From the NCBI GenBank assembly GCA_018398765.1, contig JAHBMJ010005753.1, forward strand, positions 1-64,000: 64,000 bases of DNA. Reading direction: 5' to 3'. The notes under the pieces are model-generated. The model saw only the letters and a program-made list of their open reading frames with translations. It was not told the origin of the DNA and made no database searches. Made by a program: the position numbers and the translations under genes. Origin of the DNA: Chromera velia (Eukaryota > Sar > Chromeraceae). Positions 32,644 to 44,600 of this stretch are shown piece after piece (position 1 is the stretch's first letter; every line of letters begins with the position of its first letter).

Positions 32644-35600
32644 TCACACTCGTTCCCTTGCCTCGTTCTCTGATACCCTCACGGCCACCTGACTGATCAA
32701 AGCACCCATCCAAATCAGGAAAGGGGGGGAGGGGGGGGGGGGCCCAGAGAACTGAGAGGAGGAAGAGGAGGAAGAGAAAGAGGAGGAGGAGAAACCACCT
32801 CCGGAGGAAGACAGGGAAGCTGAAACTGAAAAATCATCCAAATTTGTCGAAAACTCATCTGCTGCACCCCTGTGAACAGGCTGCAGAAGAAAGGACAAGG
32901 CAGGGCTCACACCTGTGCGCATTGCTGTAGGCAGGTGTCGGGCTGCAGCAACTATCTCGGCCACTTGTCCCTTCCTTGCCCATGTCCTTGACGTCTCTCC
33001 ATCAACCACATCTGTCTGGAAAGAAGAGGGTCCCCCTTCCTCTCCCCCTCTTTCCACGCCCATGGAGCTACTCTCCAGCCCTGCACCCCCTTCTTCAACC
33101 TTCTCGGCCAAAATGCCAAACAGATCCAAAGACCTCCTGAGGGAGATGGAGGGAGCACAAAGACGGAAGAGCAAAGCCATCAAGAGGGGAGAGGGAGGTC
33201 CCTTTGAGGTTCTCCTCACATTGAAATTTGAGCTCCTCCTTCCGCCCCCCCCTCCCGCTTCTGCATCCACCCTGCTGTCCCACCCACTGTCAACTCTCCT
33301 CCTGGCAATTGCCCACAGGTTGTCTGCATACTTCTGGATTTCGACGCTCTCTGCAACGTCCCCGAAAAAGTTGTCATTGCTGTTGCTGTTGTTTCGCGTC
33401 GCCCCCTCACGTCTGCCCAGAACCCCCCGACTAGCAAATGCCTTCAGAGCCATGAGAAGGAACCCCGTCAGGGGAGAATCCCGGAAAGCCGAGAGGATGC
33501 GGAAGAAGAAAGACGCCTGGGGCCCGGGGCTGCACAGAGGAGTCGAAAGTCAATAAGAGAAAATGCAAACAGCGAACGAAAAATTGACACGAGTCTTTTC
33601 TTGAGGACATTGCCTACATTGACAGGGCGCAAATATCTTTTTCTTTCGTTCTGTCCTTCTGGATGAAGTGCAAACAGATGATCGAATGAGAAGAAATCGC
33701 CATCATGAAGAAAGGAAAAATGTTTTTTTTGTGTGCGAGAAGCGGACAGTCCGGAATACCCAAGACAGCCCCCCACCCACACACAAAGAGCAAGGCACTG
33801 ACCTTCTTTGCGAGCCAACCCACGATGACTTTCCCGCAGCCGGACCAGCAAAGAAAGAGACCCACGCGTTCACGAGGGGTGCAAAAACGGCTGCATCCTC
33901 TGCCTCCATTTGATGTCTCTCTTTCTCTTTCTCCTGCTCTTTCGTCCCGCCGGGATCTTCCTTCTTACTTTCCCCCCATGCAGGAGTCGAGAGAGAAAGG
34001 AACGAAGACAACAGCCCCCGCATCGACCGGCTCTCTCTGAGATCCTCGGCGTCCTCCTCACAGAGAAGTCGGAGGACTGCGGGATGAGGGGAACAGAGGC
34101 TAAAGGCACATGGGAGGCCACTGGGAGGCCCCAACGTCTCTCTCTCGCTTCCCTCAGCCCCCCCTTTCGAGGAGTATCCAGCTCTCTGGGTACAGAGAAG
34201 GACAAACGCCTCGGCACCTGACAGACGGACTGCGAGAGGGAGCTGGCGATCCTGCAGGCAGCAGAACAATGTCATGCATTCAATCAAGAGGTTGGAAGGA
34301 AAAGGGAACGGATATAGATCATATCAAAACTCATGATGCCAAGAAGCAAAGAGAGCATGTTTTCACAGCCCCTGAGGGTCACAAGGCACCCATTGACATT
34401 TCGCTGGTTTTGCATGCAGCACATATAAAACACTACGCAAACGGCAGGAAAAAATATCATGGAATACAAAACGCGAGGGCGCAGAAAGAATGGTTGTCTG
34501 CTCTGTTCTGCTCTACCAACTACTCGACTGACGCATGCCGTCTTCAACGCTGCTGGTGCCACAGCCCTGAGGAGTTTCAGTGCATACCTCAGACCGCCAA
34601 CTTTACATAGAGAGGAGACGAGTTGGAGGGCTGCAGTGAGGCTCTCGAGGAAATCCCGTCTCCTTCCCTCCTCCACAGTGGCACGAAGAGCCTTCACTAG
34701 AGGACCCTCATTGACAACCTGCTGTCCTCCAAGTGCCCCTTTCCCTTTTGGGGGAAGGAGCCCCAGTCCTTCTTCGAGAAGAAGCTCCATCTCCGGGTGA
34801 AGGAGCCAGGCCTTCGCCCACGGCTGCACAAAACAATTTAAGAAGAGGAAGAGGAGGGATAGGACGAGATCAATCTGACTCACTTAATTGCTTCTGAGGG
34901 ATCGAGACGGTCGATCGATCAAATGAAAAGAGATCGAAAGTTTGGACGAAGTGTTTGGAACCAGAAAAAAATCTGTCTACCCTCCTTTCTTTTCTTGCCA
35001 TCTTCCCTTCTCCACATGTCTCTCTGTGTGTCTGCAGTACGTTCTCCGAGTCTCTCATAGATTTATCAAGGGAGAACAAGGTCAATCAATCACTTCAACA
35101 GACCTCCCTGACTGACTAACTGACCATCTTGCCGCTGTTCCCGCCTGGCTGCCCACTTGCCCAGCCATCATCAGCCGAAGGGACTCGCAGCCCTACTGCC
35201 AAAGTCTTCATGGCAGTAGCTCGGACAGACTCGACAGGAGAATGGAATGCGCAGAGAAACAAAAGCGCGAGGTGTCTGTCTCGCAGTCGGTCGACAGTCC
35301 CCGAGTCCCGAGGGGTGAATGCAGTCACCTCCCCTGCCCCTGCCCTGGATGTTTTTCCGAAGGGGAAGAACACAGTTAGCTGATCCAGCAGATACCTCAC
35401 ACAGTGTGCTGCCTGTACAGCCCCTCCATACTTCCTGTCCTCCCGAACAAATGGGGCCTCCTCTTCCTCCTCTCCATCCTCGGGTTCTGTCTTTGCCGTC
35501 CCCCCCTGCAGATCCTCTGTGTCGTCGTCATGCGGGGGCACTGCGGGTCTGTTCTTCACGGCCTCGACCAGAATGGCACTCAGCTCATCTCCTGCGATTC

Positions 35601-38600
35601 TGGCTTGAATGCTGTCTGCAAACGGAGGTCGTCTCCTTCCCAACTCCCCCCCCATCTCCCCCAGAAGGAACGCAGACAGTGACGCACGCACACTTGAGGG
35701 GAGACCCCGGAAGTCGGGGAACAGGGCGAACACGCTAGCAAGACCTGAACACAAGCAAGAGAGAAGAGAAGAAACGAGCAGAAAGGCCAAGTTTCTCATC
35801 ACCGTCGCGAAAAGAAAAGAAAAGAAAAGAAAAGAGAAATTTCCCGCTGAATGACAGGTTTTCTCTCTCATCTGAGCTTGACCAAATTTCTGCGTCTATT
35901 CTGAAAATCCAGAACGAAGCGTACACCGAGGCGAAGAACCACTATCCGAAAGAGCAAACAACAGATCTGGAAGAGTAAAACTTGAAAGGAAAGAGGATCC
36001 ACCTACGTGCTATCAAAAGCAGTGTCAAGAACACCTAGCTGCATTGAAAAGAAAAACACAGAGAGAAAAACGGCGTAATCCTCTACTGACCGCTCGCTGC
36101 CAACAGAAGCAAAGGGGCGAATTCCATAAGGGGATAGAGGCCGAACCCCAGGCCCGACCCCATGCCTCCAAGTCCGCACACGCACTGAAGCCACATCCCC
36201 CAACACCCCCTTCTTTCCTCATCATTCAACCGACACCCTCTGCTCTTCGCTTCCTCTCCTTCCCCCCCCTCTGCGTTATGCTCGTCCTCTTCCAGAAGTA
36301 CGGGAAGAATCCCAAGCAGCCACTCGCTCAGAGCCCCTGAGTGACGGCTCAACAGGGCAGCACCCACTGAACAGTCCTCTGAGCAGCAAAGCGCAGCGAG
36401 AGCTTCAAACGCGTGGAGGGTCTGCCAGGCCGCACCGACCGGTCGGGCAGGCGCGAGCGCAATGGCCATTTGCCACTCTGTCTGAATTCTCATCGCGTGC
36501 CCGGTGCGTGCACTTCCCTCGAGTCCTGTCGAGGCAAAGTTTGTCAACGCGACGAGAAAGTCTCTGCTGGACGCAAGCAGGGGATGCACAGAGGAACGGC
36601 GACAGAGCGCGCGGGCTGTTCGCACGCAGTTCTGTTCAAGTGACAACCACAGACGGGGATATCTATTGATGACTCCGGGATCCTGGAGAACGATCAATCT
36701 TCCCTCCTTGATCACTCTCAAGAGGGCCTGAGGCCAGAGATCAAAACAATCGTCTGTGCCTGTGACTGTTCCATGCAGGGCGAGACCTGCAAGGAGACCG
36801 GAGATGGTGGCCAGCTCCTCAAAGGAATATTGGAAGACGGGTTCTGTGGGACCGTCGTGGGGGGGCAAGTTGATGACAGGAGAGTTGATGGAATACGCCT
36901 CTTCTGCAGCACGCAACTCTGATGGGGATCTCTCTCGAACCTTCTGCCTGCCCACCCTTTTTCTCCCGTGGTCTTCATTCAAGGCACTCATCGCGTCGTC
37001 GTCCTCTGTATTCTGAGAGAGACAAAGCCTTTCTGAGAAGACGAGTGCGAGGACGTGCGAGAGCCAAGAAACATCTTCTTCCTTCAGTCTGCCCTCTGTT
37101 TGAACAATCACGGCAACCAGGTGAAGGATCTGTGTGCGCTCCCCGATTCCCTCTCCACTCTCAGTTGAGGAGAAGAACGCCCTGGCAATGCACTTCGACA
37201 AGGTTTCCCATAGAGCCAGCCTTGTAAGGGTATCCCTGAAATGTCGACCATGACGCTTGTCCGTCCTACAAAAGTCCGTCAGAAACACAGCAGCAGCTCC
37301 AGACCCCTCCCGCACCACTTGTCTGACCTCTGCATCTGATGGGACTGCAGAGGTCGCTTCCATCACCTCCAGATCTTCTGGTTGCTTCAGCATGGCCAGG
37401 CCAGCATCTAGCATGGCGGCTGCCAGGACCTCCGTTCGCTGTCGCCGAAGAGGAGTCAATTCGGCGTCGTTCAAAAGGGACGATACGGGTGCGAGGGCCC
37501 CGAAAAGAAAAATCCGGAGACAGGAAGTAGCCGCAATGCGCAGGCGTCTCCAGTCTCTTGCCTGCCTCCGACTGCAGTCAATGGTGGGAACTCCGCTGTC
37601 AAGTGAGTCCAGATATTTCCCGAACGTATGCTCCTTCTTTGCAGGACGCTCGCCTTCCAGGGTAACCACTCCCCTCGTGCTTAGACTGTGCACAAGAGAA
37701 GTACAGAGCAGAGGACGAGAGAGTACGAGACACGCCACAAACGTCCGTCTGCTCTCCCCCCTGGAGGCCAGTCTCCCGAAGACTCTCGCTACCCTCGCAG
37801 CGTTTCTGTCCTCAAGAAGACCCTCCTCCAGACACCTCACGAGGACACCAAGCAACTCGAGTTTCTCTCGAAGCTGCTCTCTTCCCTCCCCCCTCACGTC
37901 CATGCCATTGGACTCGAAGCCCTTACACACAAGACGGCAGAATAGATTGGCATCGCACCGCACCATCTGGCGCCTCTTTGCAAGTTCATGGAGGAAATGG
38001 AGGTCTACGAACAGGCGGGAGGAGTCCACAGCCGACAATACGGCTTTCCTGTCATGACAGAAAAACACACACAGCACAGCAGAGAAACAAGATATTCATG
38101 ATACTCGTTCACGCATGCATTTGCGCATTTACTCAAAGGAGAAAGGACAATAAAGAGGCAAAACAAAAACTTCCACCCTGTCAATTCGGGGAAAAGGACT
38201 TTTCCCCTCTCTTTCAACCCACCCGGCCTTTCTACTTGCATGTCCTAACAGACCGACCTGATGTCTCCGTGCTCGCTGAGGGTCCCGACAAGCGCAATCG
38301 TTCTCAGTGCCAGTTTGTCCTCGTCGTTGAATGGGAGGAGAACAGTCCGTCCTCCCCCCCCCCGACGAGGGGACGCGTGAGGAGACCCCCCCAGCCCTGC
38401 CCCCAGCAGAGTAGGGGATCTGAGGTCCGATCCAAATTGCACTGTCAGACACTCAAGTCGGCAAATCGTTTCGCACAGCTGCACTCCCGCACGGATCCAT
38501 GGAAGAGACAAAAATCCGCCTTTTGGGACCGTCCCGTCTGAATTCAATTCAGTTGAGAACAATTTAGCCAACCCTCCCACGATCCTCGAGGCAGCCGTAC

Positions 38601-41600
38601 AAGAGGGAGCGACTGCGTCAAACGAGAAGGCCGAAGCCTGTCCGGTTGAATTGGGAGACGGCGGGGGAGCGAAGATGACCTCTGCTACCGCGAAGGCAGC
38701 GACTGTACTTGCAGAGCAAATGGCACAAAGGCTGCTTGCACTCGCGATGAAAATGAAGTGCTCAGTCGCTCTCTGCTCCGCCCTCTCGCCCCTTGCTTCC
38801 CTCTCCTTCACAGCCAGCACATGTGCCGACACAATCTGACAGGGCAACAGCTGCTTGGTGGCGTTGGGTTCCGGTCCTGTTCCTGCGAGAGCGTCCGGTC
38901 CCTGCGCACCGTCGGTAGAGGCAGCCACGAGCATCTCCATCAGTGTTTTGTGCGACGAGATGCGTTTGCAGAAGGAGGCAGGCAGGCGTACAGAGGCAGT
39001 CCAAAGTGCCAAGAGGAACAAGGGAACGTCGTGAGGGAGAAGAGGCACAGAGGGACCCTTCCCCTCTGTGACTGAGGTTCTCCGTGCAAGCGCTCTCTGA
39101 GGCACACATAATTCTGCCACTGCGGCGAAGTCATTCGCCATGTCGACCATCACTTGTGGGTCCTCTGCAAAGAACCTCAGAGCCTCATGATCTCCCGAGG
39201 GCAGGGCGAAGGTCAAATTACGGAGAGTCAAAAGGGCCATTGTTGCTGCTCTCTCGGCAAAGTGGAGCAGTCCTGCGCTATCGTTCAACTCCCATTCCTC
39301 GAGTTCTGCTTCGCCCTTGGTTTGGAGACGGAACAATGGCCCGGTCAGAGTGCGCACAGTGCGTGCCCACATTTCGTATGCGTTGCAGATCACTTCAGCA
39401 AACCCAGGCAGACGCAGGGTATCCTGTCCGCACAAAGCGCTCAAACTGTGTGCAATCAAGAGAGCGTACCAGTGCACAGCCTCAAGAGAGTCACTCAACG
39501 CGACCCCATGACGCACAGACTCCAAAGAAGGAAGGTCCCCTACACCCAAGAGAGCATACAGAGACTGCACCGCTCCTTTGTGTCTGCACAGATTCAGAGA
39601 CGCCTCTCGGAAGAATGCTGCTCGAGCTGCCACGTATCTGAGGTCTGCGAGTCCCTCATCCCCAGACTCCACCGACCGAAGCTTCTTCTCGGCCTTCACG
39701 AGGAGGTCTCCAGCAGGAAGCCGCACGCCCTTCTCTGTCTCCCCCCTTAGAGGGACGCGAGGGGAGTCCAGCAATTGGAGACATGCCGCTGCGTTCTCTC
39801 TGCAAAGACACACGAAGAAGAAGCATCCATTCACCGGAAAATACATGTTGAAAAAAGAAAATTGGAGTGCATGCAGAGGCCGATCGATTCAGCCTTCCAT
39901 CGATCGTCAGCAGGGCATGATGTGATCCCACGGGAAAAAAAGAGAAGACATATAAATTAAGTCCAAGAACAAGAAATCCACACACATGTTGATCAACCAA
40001 GCAAGCACATGCAGAAAGAATGGCGGGAGCAGAAAAGAGAGAGACGGGGAACGGACGGACGGAGCACAATTGACAGAACGGGAGGACGAACAAGGAAATT
40101 TGAATTAAGACTTCATGCCGCAATCAAACAGCAAAAACAATTAAAGTGCAGATGAAAAGATCATGCGTGCAAAAGCTCTGTGAGCAGAATGGGATGGGGC
40201 CGTTATGAGCATACTGACCGCACTCGATTTTTTTCCACTTCTTCCTCAGACTTTTGCTTCTTCTCCCCCGTGTCCCTCCCTTCGATATCCTCCACTCTCC
40301 CGAGGCCCCAGTCCATCCCCGAGGGGTTGTTTGTATCTCCATTCTCCTCCTCTCCCTTCTCCTCTTCTCCTTCTCCCTGGTTTTCCGTTCTCTCCTTCTC
40401 CTGAAGCCAGGGCGTTGCGGCACTCACGAGGAGCCTCTCGAAGTACCCCGACCGGAAGGGGAACCCCCTCTGGATCAGAACACACAGAAGCGAACACCAC
40501 GGAGCGTCCAGCTCACCCAATTTGGACGTCTCCTGACCAGCCTGAGACCTCCGCATACCTGTCGCCAGCTGCCGCCCGAACTCACGCATGGATGCCTCGC
40601 GCTGCAACTCACCACAACAAAGAAAGACATAAATATTACTTATAAATCAGCGAGCAACAAAGCGTAAAAACAGAAAAAAACTCGTGAGGCAACTTTGTGA
40701 AGACATGCACATTGGAGTAGCATCACAAAGTGAAAGCGGCGGAAGTGCTTGCGACTGACACTGTGTGCTCTCGCCATTGCGGTTTCAATTTGTTGTGCGC
40801 TGACTCCATCTCCTCCCAACCAGAACGACGGGTCTGCACTGGCCGGATTTCTGCACACCAGCACGAGCGTGGCTGTGAGGAGGGAGACTGCTGAGGACGC
40901 AGCAGCTCCACACCCGATGCGGGCTGCCTTCTGCTCCTCAAATGTCTGATTCGGAAGAGGAGGGGGGATCTCGGGAAGCCAGGAGACCATCGCCCCTGCT
41001 GTTGTCAGGATACACCCAGCCAGACCCTTGGAAAAACCGGTGCGACCAGCCGACTCAAACACTCTGGAAAGGTTAAGGAGGAGACAACACAGGTCCTCGG
41101 CAAGGCTGAACAACTCCACAGGGCAGGTCAGGAGCGTCTGCATGCAAACGCTCAATCGATCATACATACGGACATTGGATGGTTCGATTTTGTCCGTCCG
41201 AGTTTCGTTCCTGCTTTGTAGACCACAAGAAAGGAAATGCGAAGAGCAGGGCACAAAAATTTGAGGAGGGACTATCATATCAGGAGAAGTCGACCCAGGA
41301 ACAGTGTTTTGTATAGTGTCTCAAGCGCTCTTCTATCTTTTCCTTTTTCTGACTGCATGCCCTTTACCCTGATGATCAATCTGACTGACTGACTGACTGA
41401 CTGACTGACTGACTTGTCGATTGAAGAAAGCCTGGAACACAGATTGACAAACCTCCGCGGCGCCGCTTCTGCAGTCAGACAGGCAAACAAACGAACTCCA
41501 TCCGATCTCGGAGACAAACGAGACCAACACAAGATTGATACTCGAAATCGTTCACAACAGAGCGAATGACGCATCATGCCACGTTCTTATTCGGTCTTGC

Positions 41601-41638
41601 CATTCACAGAGAGCAGTTACAGGTGAAGTGCACGCACG

Positions 41639-41669
<31 letters not shown>

Positions 41670-44600
41670 AGAGAGAGAGAGAGACAGAGAGACAGAGAGA
41701 CAGAGAGGCAGAGAGGCAGAGAGACAGAGAGAGATGAACAGAGAGAGATGGACAGAGCGAGAAATATTTTCGCTGTGGTATCCTTTCTTCAAAAAAGCGA
41801 CTGACTGCACACACATGTCCCTGCCGTCAGGAAGTGCCGCTAAGTTGCAGAGGAGACGAATACAGGCGACCACCACAGAGGCATCCTTTGCGACTTGTGC
41901 ATCCTCTGAGCGTCTCCGTGTGAAGGTTCGACTTGCGTCTTGCGCCTTCTGTCCCTCGTCCACCGATGTGCGTCTCAATTCTACACCCTTGCGCTCCTTC
42001 TCCCTCTCACACGCGAATCCCACCCTCACGGAGACCACCTCAAGGAGTGAAGGCACAATCACTGCAGCCACAGCGACTGCGGTCTCTGTCTGGGGAGGGA
42101 GACGGTCTCTCTGCATCTCCACCAGTGCAGAGACTGAGAACACAATCCAGTGGGCCTGCATGCACGGATGGTTCGATGGATGGGGGAAGGGATGTACGTA
42201 CGTCTGTCTGCATCGTACGAGCAGTCAGGCGGTTGGGGGTGTGTTACCATGTAGATCAAGAAAAACAAGAGGTCGATCGCTTTGGAATACATTTAAAAGA
42301 ATTCAACGTCTGAAGACTCTGGAAGGACTCGCATAGGGCGTTCGATAATCTCAATTGCCCTGATGGAAACACGAATGTGCAAAAACCAGTGGGGAAGAAA
42401 AAGGGCAGATGAGAGCAAAGAGAGGAGTTTCTCTTCCTGACTCTGCAGGCTCATATGTCTACAGTCTATCTTGTTCTGTTGTGGAAAAAAGTAATGCAAA
42501 ACCAAGGACACTGAGCACTCTAATGGCCCCACCTTGGAGGGATCTCTCACGGCCAAACGAAGGAGGGACTGAATGAACTCGAGATGGCCGGGTCTGGTCA
42601 GATCCACAGATCTGCACTCTCTCTCTCTCATTGAAGGAAACAGGGAGGGAGGGCAACAGGGGAAGCAGGAATGAATGTAATGGGATTTCGGCAGAAAGAA
42701 AGGAGACGCGATTCTGAATTTCCGTCACTCAGTGTCGCCACGAGAAGACACACACACAAACGCACAAACACGCACAAAAAGAAAGAGAGAAGGGGGGTCA
42801 GGATGAATGAGACCGGGGGAAATGAGATACGTTTTCGTCCCTTCTCTCCTCTTCTTGGATGGATGCGCGAATCAGAAAGAGTTCCGTCCTGGGTGAAAGA
42901 TCTACATGCATAGAAAAAACCTGAATGAACTCAATTGAAAGTGGGTGGACATACATAGAATGGAGTACAGGACACAAGTGAGCGAGCCCGCTTCATTTGT
43001 TCTCCAGCTGTCTGACCTAATGAAGGTCCGAGAGGGGAGCGAGAAACAGCTCTCGAAAGACGAGCGACTGCTGAGGTAAGTGTTGGCAAGCACCGCAAGG
43101 ACTCTGCAGCCAGGAAAGTAGGAAGAAGGCAGAAGTGAAAGAAGCCAAATACTTGAATTCAATTAAGCAGATCCACGCAGCAGACAAGAGAGCTAGATCA
43201 GATAGGCACCAGCATTTGAGATGCCCGCTTTGCACATCAGTAAAAAAGCAGTGGAATTCCCGTTGCCACTCACTCACGCCGTTCTCATCCTTTCTCAATC
43301 CAGGAGGTCGCTGATCAAGCGAGCAAGTAAAACGATCGCAGCCTCTTTCTCGTTCCTTGGCTCTCAACGTTACTTCTTTCCATGCAGCAGATATGATTTT
43401 GAGGAATGAAACAAAGGGGAAGAAGAGGAATGCACAAATAACGAACCTAATGGCAAGGTCTGTCCCCGTCTCCTTCTCTGCCTCTGAGAGGGTCTCGTTG
43501 GTGCCCTCACAGAACTGGAGCACTATTTCAGGAACCCAAAGGTGGGGCTCTAGAACTTCCGCCAAGGCAAGGGAGGCATCGTCGGGCTTCAGAGCCTTCA
43601 ACGGTCTTCCCTCCAGCAGCACTGTCTTCTCATAGGGTGCGCGGCCTGCTGCGTGGGAGGGCGAGAGGGACCATGTCGGAAGCAGGATCCCCCCTATGAT
43701 CGTGAGGTGGGCGCGCTTCCCTTCTTTGGGAATTCGAAGGCGAGACCCTGAGTCTGTGTACCGATAGGAAAAGAGAAGCTCCTCGATGTCCTCCTCGTTC
43801 TCTCCATCCACAGCTTGGGGGGGTTGGGGGGTCAAAATCGAGAACGGCTTCTTTTGTGTGGAGTTCAAAGGAGCCGGTAGAGGTTTCCGATGGGCCTCTA
43901 GAACGGTCATGAGAGTCATGCAGTACTGGAGGATTGTGGAGAATGCCTGTTGACTCTCCATCAAGACCTCGAGCTTCTTTCTGACTGATTCCACCACGCG
44001 TTGCTCTGCCTCTCCCATCTGAAGATCCGCAAGCGAACCCCTCGGGAGGGGGGTGATGACAGGGGCGATTGTCAGGTACCTCTCCCTGAAGATTTTCAGG
44101 ACGGAGCCACAGAGACCAGCCAGGATGTGGCACGGGGGACTGGAGGCGAGAAACTCCGAGAACGGGTTGTCAGAGAATGCAAACAGACTCATACCCCTCA
44201 ACAGGGTCAGTAGAGGAATCACAACGGTGTCTGCCACCGCAAGCGAATAGCTCGGAACGAGGTCGGGATACACCGCAGAAGCACTCGCTTTCCCCGCCCA
44301 TCCCCCGAAGGCCGGATGCGTTCGGTGGTCTTCGTCCAGTTGGTCGCCTGACTCTCTTCTTTGAGACTCAAACCCGGTGCTGGGAAATTGTGAAGCCCAG
44401 AGCGAACCCACGTGGCGGCTGTCGTCCATCTCACCAAAGAACGTCCAGAAATGTTCTTTCGTGAAGTCTCTTCGCCTCTTTGAGGGCGAATTCGAACGAC
44501 TGCTCTCGATTGCCTGGACTTTCTTTGCAAGAGGAGACTGGAGCTCTTCCAGTCCCTCTGTGTCGGCTTCCGGCTCTTGCTCCTCCACTGTGCCATAGCC

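Larger units (their letters stand above)
32644..42611 (-). other. Giant protein region 5: C-terminal helical part (exons 24-34)
   Basis: About residues 4800-7109. Mostly Leu/Ala-rich helices such as HLEFIQSLLRLAVRDPSK, VVACIRLLCNLAALPDGRDM and LFSLAEDLCCLLLNLSRVFE, each close to an ARM or HEAT helix pair. Short acidic linkers lie at about 40230-40400 and 35440-35560 in genome coordinates. The tail in the last exon is Ser/Gly/Pro-rich (SSSSQFSGPPPPSPP) before a final short helix and TGA at 32644-32646. Confidence 0.55.

Noticed and set aside
32700-32830. Poly-Ser/Pro stretch at the end of the giant gene as non-coding purine tract
   Set aside because: The frame is continuous with exon 34, which joins in phase to exon 33, and reads through to a normal stop, so I kept it as coding.
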